This document shows, in pieces, positions 55,390-62,366 of a DNA stretch of 64,000 nt. The number at the start of each line of letters is the position of its first letter. The first letter of the stretch is position 1. A program made the translations under genes and the position numbers. The stretch is from Gammaproteobacteria bacterium (lineage in GTDB: Bacteria; Pseudomonadota; Gammaproteobacteria; SZUA-140): NCBI GenBank assembly GCA_016716465.1, contig JADJWH010000007.1:53501-117500 (forward strand), written 5' to 3'. The notes beneath the pieces are model-generated. The model worked only from the letters and a program-made list of their open reading frames with translations, had not been told where the DNA came from and searched no databases.

Positions 55390-57390
55390 ATGCGGATGTC
55401 TCAGACCTGCGGTGACGCCTTGACCATTCGTGCCTCGACGGACGCCCCGTCCCTGCTGTTGCTGTTCGTCGCGCTGTTCGGCCTGAGCGCCTGCGTCGAG
55501 CAGACGATCCCCATCGGGGGCATTCCGGAAGTCGATGAGGGCGCCGGGGCCACGGCACCCCCGCCCCCCGGACAGCTCCTGTTCGCCGGCTATGGGATCA
55601 AGACCCTGAGCTTCATCTGGGCCAAGGTCGAGCAGACCTCGTTCTACCGCATCCTCGAGCAGCCGGGACCGGGCGCCGGTTTCAGCGATATCAGCGGAGA
55701 CATCGACGGGCTGGGCAACGGGCCGTTCCGGTATACCGCCAGCCTGCGCCTGCATACGACGGACTGGAGCAACGCGAAATACATGTTCGAGGCCTGCAAC
55801 GCCGAAGGGTGTACCGGCTCCAACGATACCCTCGACGTCAGTCCCAGCGATTCCGTCAGCATGATCGGATACATGAAGCCCTTCGATCCGGTGGCGGCGG
55901 GGCAGTTTGGTTACAGCCTGGCCTATTCCGCCGATGGCGTGACGCTCGCGGTGGGCGCCTGTCCGCAGGGGGTCGTGCCGGACACCGGATCGGTCTATGT
56001 CTATACCCATGACGGCGCCACCTGGACCCAGCAGGTCAAGCTGAAAGGCAGCCGCGAGGCGGGCCTGTACGGCTTCGGCTGTTCCGTCGCGATCTCCGGC
56101 GCCGGCGATGTGCTGGCCGTCAGCGCGCTGGCCGACGCCAGCTCGCGCACCGGCATCGATCCGGACGGGGAGGACAGCGCCGCCCCGAACAGCGGCGCGG
56201 TCTATGTCTTCCGGCGCACGGACGGGATCTGGGCGGAGGAGTCCTTTATCAAGGCCTCGAACACCGGGGCGAACGACGCCTTCGGCATCTCCCTGGCGCT
56301 GTCCGCCGACGGGGCGACGCTCGCCGTGGGGGCGAACAACGAGGACGGCGCTGGCAGCGGCGTCTACGCCACCCTGCCGCATGGGGCCGAGGACAACGAC
56401 GGCGCCGCCGACAGCGGCGCCGTCTATGTGTATTCCCACGATGGGACCGGCTGGACCCAGCAGGCCTACATCAAGGCGCCGAATGCGGGGGTGGGCGACC
56501 GATTCGGCACCGCCGTGGCGCTGTCGGATACCGGCGCCACGCTGGCGATCGGCGCGCCGCTGGAAGACAGCGCGGGATTCGGCGCGAATGATGACTGCGG
56601 CAGCGCGCAGGCGCAGGACAATTGCCTGGCCGACAGCGGCGCCGCCTACGTCTTCACGCGCAGCGCGGGCGTCTGGAGCCAGCAGGCCTTCATCAAGGCG
56701 CAGGTCCCCGGTCAGGAGGACAATTTTGGCGCCGCGCTCGATCTCTCCGCGGACGGCGGCGTGCTGGGGGTCGGCGCGCCGCTGGAAGACAGCGCGGCGA
56801 CCGGGGTGGGCGGCAACCCGGTCAATGATTGCGACGCGGCGCTGGCGGACCGGTTGAATTGCTCGCTCAATAGCGGCGCGGCCTACCTGTTCAGCCGCTC
56901 GGGAACCGCCTGGTCGCAACTGGCCTATGTCAAGGCCTCGAACACGGAGCCGGGGGAATGCAACGTGTTCCCCTCCTCGTGCGACTGGTTCGGCACGGCC
57001 GTCGCCGTGTCGGGCGACGGCAGCCTCCTGGCCGTGGGGGCTCCGCGCGAGGACAGCTTTACGTCCGGCGTGAATGTGCCGCCGATTTCCGTGAGCCGGA
57101 AAAATTCCAACCGCGACTCCGGCGCCGTCTACATCTATCGCAATCAGGCATTTTTCAATATCGTGAAGTCCTCCGCCGGGGAACGCACGACCGTGGACGA
57201 TAATTTCGGCCGCGCGCTCGCCCTGTCCGCGGACGGCGCAAACCTCGCCGTCGGCGCCGTCGGCGACGACTGCCCGTTTACCGGCCAGGCGGGAAAGCCG
57301 GTATACAACGGCCTGACCAACGACAATATGCAGCCGGACCTGAGCCTGTGCGGCACGCCGGCGGACAGCGGGTCGGTATATCTCTATTGA
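55390..57390 (+). CDS. FG-GAP-like repeat lipoprotein
   Basis: At 666 residues it has a hydrophobic segment and the lipobox LFGLSACVEQ. The ATG at 55390 gives a longish leader; a TTG near 55420 with GGTGA before it would give a shorter one. After a spacer domain the chain holds about seven integrin-like FG-GAP units of 60-70 residues, with FGxSxALSxDGxTLAVGAxxED and SGAVYVYxxDGxxWTQQAxIKA (for example FGTAVALSDTGATLAIGAPL). These fold as a beta-propeller with Asp-rich calcium loops (DCDAALADRLNCSLNSG). It is probably a lipid-anchored outer-face or periplasmic binding protein. Its stop overlaps the ATG of the SPINDLY enzyme by one base, so the two are co-translated. Confidence 0.88.
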   Translation: MRMSQTCGDALTIRASTDAPSLLLLFVALFGLSACVEQTIPIGGIPEVDEGAGATAPPPPGQLLFAGYGIKTLSFIWAKVEQTSFYRILEQPGPGAGFSDISGDIDGLGNGPFRYTASLRLHTTDWSNAKYMFEACNAEGCTGSNDTLDVSPSDSVSMIGYMKPFDPVAAGQFGYSLAYSADGVTLAVGACPQGVVPDTGSVYVYTHDGATWTQQVKLKGSREAGLYGFGCSVAISGAGDVLAVSALADASSRTGIDPDGEDSAAPNSGAVYVFRRTDGIWAEESFIKASNTGANDAFGISLALSADGATLAVGANNEDGAGSGVYATLPHGAEDNDGAADSGAVYVYSHDGTGWTQQAYIKAPNAGVGDRFGTAVALSDTGATLAIGAPLEDSAGFGANDDCGSAQAQDNCLADSGAAYVFTRSAGVWSQQAFIKAQVPGQEDNFGAALDLSADGGVLGVGAPLEDSAATGVGGNPVNDCDAALADRLNCSLNSGAAYLFSRSGTAWSQLAYVKASNTEPGECNVFPSSCDWFGTAVAVSGDGSLLAVGAPREDSFTSGVNVPPISVSRKNSNRDSGAVYIYRNQAFFNIVKSSAGERTTVDDNFGRALALSADGANLAVGAVGDDCPFTGQAGKPVYNGLTNDNMQPDLSLCGTPADSGSVYLY

Positions 57391-59321
57391 TGGCCCTGCC
57401 GCAGCGCAATGATCCCTGTCCCTGCGGCAGCGGCAGGAAATACAAGAAATGCTGCCTCGGACGCGCCGCCCCCGCCGCCAGATCGGGGACAGCCAAATTG
57501 GGGACGGATTTCAAATCTGTCCCCACCGCCCCCCCGTCCGATGCGATCGAGTCCCTGCTGCAGCAAGCGCGGCAATTTCACCAGGCCGGGTTGCTCGCGC
57601 AGGCGGAGGCCTTGTACAGGCAGGTGCTTCGTCTGGACTCCCGGCACCCCGAGGCCTTATACCGCCTGGGCCTGCTCGCGCGCGACGCCGGCCGCCCGGA
57701 TATTGCCGCCGAGTTGATCGGCCAGGCGGTCCGCGCCGACGACTCGCTGATCGAATATGCCGCCGAACTGGGGCTGATCCTGTGCCGGCTGGGCCGCGTC
57801 GATGAGGCCGCCCCGCATTTCCTGCGCGTGCTGGCGCTGAAGCCGGATCATGTGGCCGCGCGGCTCAACCTCGGCAATATCCAGCTCGCGCAGGGGCACC
57901 TGGACGCGGCCGCCGCGTCCTATGAAAAGGGCCTGGCGCTGGATCCGCGCCTGAGCGCGGCGCATCACAACCTGGGGACGGCCCACTTCAAGCGCGGGCG
58001 GGTGGAAGAGGCCGTGGCCTGTTTCCGCCGAGCCCTCGCGCTGCAGCCGGAGTTTGCCGAGGCGCACAGCGCGCTGCTGTACGCCCTGCAATACCTGGAC
58101 GATCTCGCGCCGGCGCGGAAACTGGCCGAGCATCGGTGTTACGCCGAGCGCTTCGAGGCCCCGCTCAGGCCATCCTGGCGGGCGCATGCCAATATCCGCG
58201 ATCCCGACCGGCGGCTGCGCGTGGGGTATCTCTCGCCGGATTTCCATGCCCATTCGGTGGCGTACTTCATCGAGCCGATCCTCGCCCACCATGACCGCTC
58301 GCAGGTGGAGGTCTTTGGCTATTACAACCATACGCGCCAGGATGCGGTGACGGCGCGCCTCATGGCCCTGATGGATCACTGGGTGCCGTGCAAGGGCTGG
58401 GCGAACGAGCCGCTGGCCGCGCGCATCCGGCAGGACGGGATCGACATCCTGGTCGACCTCGCCGGACACACCCACAGCACCGACAATCGCCTGCTCGCCT
58501 TCGCCCACAAGCCGGCGCCGGTGCAGGTTACCTACCTCGGGTACCCGTCGACCACCGGCCTGTCGGCGATCGACTACCGGCTGTGCAGCGCGGATACCGA
58601 TCCGCCGGGACAGGAGGCCTGGCACAGCGAGGCCCTGTACCGCTTGCCGCGCAGCCTGTGGTGCTATCGTCCACTTGCCGACTGGCCGCTGATGCCGGCC
58701 TCGCCTCCGTTGCGACACCACGGCGCCGTCACCTTCGGCTCGATGAACAATCTGGCCAAGGTTTCGCCCGCCACCTGCGCGCTGTGGGCGAAGATCCTGC
58801 ACGCCGTGCCGGGATCCCGCCTGTTCATGACCAGCATGCCCGAAGGTTCGGCCCGCGCCACGTTCCAGGACCGCTTCGCCGCGCACGGAATCGACCCGGC
58901 GCGCGTCCATTTCTTCGGCCGACTGCCCAACCCGCAGTACTGGGAGGTGCTGGCGCAGATCGATCTGGCGCTCGATCCCTTTCCCTACAACGGCACGACG
59001 ACGACCTGTGAAACCCTGTGGTCCGGCATACCGGTCGTGACGCGGGCCGGCGCCGACTCGGTGGCGCGCTCGGGATACGCCCTGCTCGGCATGCTCGGCC
59101 TCGGCGAGCTGATCGCGAACGACGCGGATGAGTATGTCCGTATCGCCGTCGAGCTGGCCAACGATCCGGAGCGTCTCGCGGCCCTGCGCGCGGGCCTGCG
59201 GCCGCGCCTCGCGGCCTCGCCGCTGCGCGACGAGCCCGGCCTGACCCGCGATCTCGAGGCGGCCTATCGCGCCATGTGGCGGCGCTGGGTCGCTGACGGG
59301 GCGCGCGAGGCGGCGCCATGA
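57390..59321 (+). CDS. SEC-C plus TPR plus SPINDLY (GT41) O-glycosyltransferase, 643 aa
   Basis: The ATG at 57390 lies in TGATG with the preceding lipoprotein stop. It begins MALPQRNDPCPCGSGRKYKK, a SEC-C zinc motif. A short odd segment (AKLGTDFKSVPTAPP) follows, coded by an in-frame palindromic element. TPR units run from about 50 to 240. The GT41 region is about 255-643 (RVGYLSPDFHAHSVAYFIEP, TYLGYPSTTGLSAIDYRLC, FGSMNNLAKVSPATCALW, YNGTTTTCETLWSG). The catalytic His and Lys positions are kept. It is distant from the large array in both position and sequence, and closest in layout to the gene at 37276. Confidence 0.93.
   Translation: MALPQRNDPCPCGSGRKYKKCCLGRAAPAARSGTAKLGTDFKSVPTAPPSDAIESLLQQARQFHQAGLLAQAEALYRQVLRLDSRHPEALYRLGLLARDAGRPDIAAELIGQAVRADDSLIEYAAELGLILCRLGRVDEAAPHFLRVLALKPDHVAARLNLGNIQLAQGHLDAAAASYEKGLALDPRLSAAHHNLGTAHFKRGRVEEAVACFRRALALQPEFAEAHSALLYALQYLDDLAPARKLAEHRCYAERFEAPLRPSWRAHANIRDPDRRLRVGYLSPDFHAHSVAYFIEPILAHHDRSQVEVFGYYNHTRQDAVTARLMALMDHWVPCKGWANEPLAARIRQDGIDILVDLAGHTHSTDNRLLAFAHKPAPVQVTYLGYPSTTGLSAIDYRLCSADTDPPGQEAWHSEALYRLPRSLWCYRPLADWPLMPASPPLRHHGAVTFGSMNNLAKVSPATCALWAKILHAVPGSRLFMTSMPEGSARATFQDRFAAHGIDPARVHFFGRLPNPQYWEVLAQIDLALDPFPYNGTTTTCETLWSGIPVVTRAGADSVARSGYALLGMLGLGELIANDADEYVRIAVELANDPERLAALRAGLRPRLAASPLRDEPGLTRDLEAAYRAMWRRWVADGAREAAP
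57500..57524. repeat. REP-like palindrome inserted in frame within a coding sequence
   Basis: A 25-base near-perfect palindrome with arms GGGGACGGATTT and AAATCTGTCCCC is inside the SPINDLY gene, between its SEC-C motif and TPRs. One arm base differs from the 6985-7013 copy. It is translated as part of GTDFKSVPT. An extra GGGGACA-like half unit (57485-57491) precedes it. Confidence 0.7.
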
Positions 59322-59385
59322 TGGATGAGCGGCGCGTGATCCGGGATCGGGGACGGCTCCGCCAGGGCGAAGCGGGCGGATCTGG

Positions 59386-59391
59386 TATAAT
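59386..59391 (+). promoter_or_regulatory. Consensus -10 box before the second FG-GAP lipoprotein gene
   Basis: TATAAT is placed 53 bases before the ATG at 59439 and has no clear -35 box. Transcription would start around 59398, where an 11-codon ORF (MFPGIPVALAP) begins and ends five bases before the lipoprotein start. The same arrangement is seen at 55367. Confidence 0.4.
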
Positions 59392-59438
59392 TCGCCCGAT
59401 GTTTCCCGGAATCCCAGTCGCCCTCGCGCCCTGACCCG

Positions 59439-62306
59439 ATGATACCCGCTCCCGCCATGGTCCGCGTCGTCCTCCTCGTCCTGTTCGGATGCGTGCTGGC
59501 GGCCTGTTCGGAGGGCAAGGATTACCAGCTCAAGGTGCAGGTGTCCGGCCTGAACGGGACCGGGCTCGTGCTGCAGAACAATGGCACGGAGACTCTGACG
59601 GTCAACAGCGGCGGGGTCCATGCCTTCCCGCTGGACTATCCCTTCGCCTATCCCTACAAGGTCACCGTGCGGACCAATCCCACCTCGCCGGATCAGATCT
59701 GCGTGGTCGAGAACTCGGAGGGACGCCTGACCGAGAGCGTCGATAACGTCCTGGTGCGCTGCACTGACGCCTACCGTGTCAGCGGCACCGTCGTCGATCT
59801 GACCGGCGAAGACCTCATCATCATGAACAACTCGTCCGAGCGGCTCACGATCGACGCGAACGGCGGTTTTACCTTTGCCCGCCTGATCCCGGATGGCGGT
59901 CCGTACCAGGTCAGCGTCCTGCAGCAGCCGACCAAGCAGCTGTGCACGGTCGAGAACGCCGCCGGCAGCATCTCCGGCGCGAACATCACCGACGTCAGGG
60001 TGGTCTGCGGTACGCGGACCGTCGGTGGAACCCTGTCGGGCCTGGCCGGCGCGCGCACGGTCGTGCTGCAGAACAACGGCACGGACAACCTGACGCTGGC
60101 GCAGAACGGCGCGTTCGCCTTTGCCACCACCTTCTTCGACGGCGCGGATTACGCCGTCACCGTGAACACCCAGCCGTTCGATCAGGTCTGCACCGTCGCC
60201 AACGCGTCCGGAACCGTGGCGGCGGCGAACATCACCGATGTCGAGGTCGCCTGCGGGTTTACCGTGGGGGGCAATATCACCGGGCCGTCCGGGGCCACCG
60301 TGGTGCTGCAGAACAACGGGACGGATAATCTGTCGCTCGGAATGAACCGCGCCTTTACCTTCGTCACCGGGCTGCCCGTCGGCGCCACCTACAACGTGAC
60401 GCTGCTCACCGTGCCGGACGGCCTGAGCTGCGCCATCGTCAACGGCAGCGGCACGATGATCGCCAGCCCGGTGGGCAATGTCGCGGTCAGCTGCCGCGAA
60501 GGCACCACGCTCAGCGTGGACTATGGCATCAAGGAGGTGCGGCTGAGCTGGCAGCTCGTCAATGGCGTCGATAGCTATCGTGTCATGAAAAGCACGGATG
60601 CCGGGGAGACCTATACCCAGATCGGGACGGATACCACCGCACTGAGTTTCACCGATCCGGTCGACGTCCACCTCAATGACTGGATCAACCTCAGCTACAA
60701 GGTGCAGTCCTGCGTGGGGCAGGGCGCGGATGAGGTCTGCACCGACTCGAATATTATCTCGCCCTTGAACTCCGCCCGCGCGACCGGGTACTTCAAGGCC
60801 TCGAATACCGGAGCGGGGGATGGTTTCGGGTATGCCGTCGCGCTGTCCGGGGATGGCAACACCCTGGCCGCCGGGGCGCCGTTCGAGGACAGCGCCGCCA
60901 CGGGCGTGGACGGCGATGAGACCGATGATTGTGATGGCGCGCAGGCGAATTGCGCCGAGGACAGCGGGGCCGTGTACGTATTCGCGCGGGACGTCGATAC
61001 CGGGGCGTGGACGCAGCGGGCCTATCTCAAGGCGTCCAATACCGGCGCGGGGGACCGCTTCGGTTCCGCGCTTGAGCTGGCCGATGACGGTGCTACCCTG
61101 GTGGTCGGCGCGCCCGCCGAGGACAGCGACGCCAGCGGGGTATATCAGGTGCTGCCGCACGGCGCGGAAGACAATGATGCCGCCGCCGACAGCGGCGCGG
61201 CCTATGTCTTCGTGCGCGACGTCGATGATGTGTGGACCCAGCAGGCCTATGTGAAGGCCTCGAACACCGGCGCGGGCGACGGCTTCGGCGCCGCGCTTGC
61301 CCTGTCCGGCGCCGACGGCGACACGCTGGCCATCGGCGCGCCGCTCGAGGACAGCGCCGCGACGGGGCTCGACGGTGATGAAATCGATGATTGCGCCGGT
61401 GCATCGCTCAATTGCGCCGCGGACAGCGGCGCGGCCTACGTGTACCTGCGCAGCGGGACCGCCTGGGCGCAGCAGGCCTACGTGAAGGCCTCGAACACGG
61501 AAGCGCAAGATGATTTCGCCCGCGCCGTGGCGCTGTCCGATGACGGTGACACGCTGGCCATCGGCGCGCCGCTCGAAAACGGCGATGATGGTGGCGGGGA
61601 AAATAACAGCGGCGCGGCCTATGTGTATGCCCGCGCCGGCGCCGCCTGGAGCCCGCAGGCCTATGTGAAGGCCGCGACCGCGGCCGCGGTGTCGGATGTC
61701 AGGGCGGGTGACAGCTTCGGCCATGCCGTGGCCCTGTCCGGCGACGGCGCCACGCTGGCGGTCGGGGCCCCGTTCGAGGACAGCGCCGCCCGCTCCGTCG
61801 ACGGCGATGCGGCCGACGACTGCGATACCATCGTGCTGGTCAACTGCGCCACCGACAGCGGCGCCGCTTACGTCTATCTGCGCGCCGGCGCCACCTGGAG
61901 CCCGCAGGCCTATGTGAAGGCCACGAACGCGGAGGAACTCGACCTGTTCGGCCAGGCGCTGAGGCTGACCGCGAACGGCGCCATGCTGGCGGTGGGTGCC
62001 GTGCAGGAGGACAGCCAGACCACCGGCGTGGGCGGCGAGCAATCCGACAACGTCGGCATCAACAGCGGCGCGGTCTATCTCTTTGCGCGCGACGGCACCG
62101 GCTGGAGCGATCTCGCCTACGCGAAGGAATCCACGTCGGGCGAGGACGATAATTTCGGTTACGCCCTCGATCTTTCCTCCGACGGCACCACGCTGGCGGC
62201 CAGCGCGCCGTTCGAGGACAGCAATGCGACGGGCGTCGGCGGAGAAGTCGGCGACGAGCAGGAGGATGACAGCGCGGCCGAGGCCGGCGCGGTCTATCTG
62301 TTCTGA
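59439..62306 (+). CDS. Large lipoprotein with four beta-sandwich repeats and FG-GAP propeller
   Basis: This is 955 residues. The signal peptide ends in the lipobox CVLAACSEG. Residues about 30-340 hold four repeats of about 75 residues with the pattern VVLQNNGTDNLTL, a F(A/T)F turn and two cysteines (CTVENAAGSIS then VVC). They look like small disulfide-bonded beta sandwiches and contain many N-x-S/T sequences. A fibronectin-like module follows (STDAGETYTQIGTDTTALSF). The rest is about seven to eight FG-GAP units (KASNTGAGDGFGYAVALSGD) with Asp-rich DDCDGAQANCAEDSG loops. It is likely exposed on the surface or in the periplasm and is a candidate substrate of the adjacent glycosyltransferase (inference). 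Confidence 0.88.
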   Translation: MIPAPAMVRVVLLVLFGCVLAACSEGKDYQLKVQVSGLNGTGLVLQNNGTETLTVNSGGVHAFPLDYPFAYPYKVTVRTNPTSPDQICVVENSEGRLTESVDNVLVRCTDAYRVSGTVVDLTGEDLIIMNNSSERLTIDANGGFTFARLIPDGGPYQVSVLQQPTKQLCTVENAAGSISGANITDVRVVCGTRTVGGTLSGLAGARTVVLQNNGTDNLTLAQNGAFAFATTFFDGADYAVTVNTQPFDQVCTVANASGTVAAANITDVEVACGFTVGGNITGPSGATVVLQNNGTDNLSLGMNRAFTFVTGLPVGATYNVTLLTVPDGLSCAIVNGSGTMIASPVGNVAVSCREGTTLSVDYGIKEVRLSWQLVNGVDSYRVMKSTDAGETYTQIGTDTTALSFTDPVDVHLNDWINLSYKVQSCVGQGADEVCTDSNIISPLNSARATGYFKASNTGAGDGFGYAVALSGDGNTLAAGAPFEDSAATGVDGDETDDCDGAQANCAEDSGAVYVFARDVDTGAWTQRAYLKASNTGAGDRFGSALELADDGATLVVGAPAEDSDASGVYQVLPHGAEDNDAAADSGAAYVFVRDVDDVWTQQAYVKASNTGAGDGFGAALALSGADGDTLAIGAPLEDSAATGLDGDEIDDCAGASLNCAADSGAAYVYLRSGTAWAQQAYVKASNTEAQDDFARAVALSDDGDTLAIGAPLENGDDGGGENNSGAAYVYARAGAAWSPQAYVKAATAAAVSDVRAGDSFGHAVALSGDGATLAVGAPFEDSAARSVDGDAADDCDTIVLVNCATDSGAAYVYLRAGATWSPQAYVKATNAEELDLFGQALRLTANGAMLAVGAVQEDSQTTGVGGEQSDNVGINSGAVYLFARDGTGWSDLAYAKESTSGEDDNFGYALDLSSDGTTLAASAPFEDSNATGVGGEVGDEQEDDSAAEAGAVYLF

Positions 62307-62366
62307 CGCTTGCCCTCACCGCGGCGCGCGTCCGGCACAGGGCGCAATGACCACTGGAGCATGTTT

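Noticed and set aside
57657..62042. A 1461-codon open frame on the minus strand, opposite the SPINDLY gene and the FG-GAP lipoprotein
   Set aside because: It is antisense to two well-supported proteins, with Arg/Ala/Gly-rich low-information sequence, no domain and no start context. Long antisense frames are expected in GC-rich repeats with biased codons.
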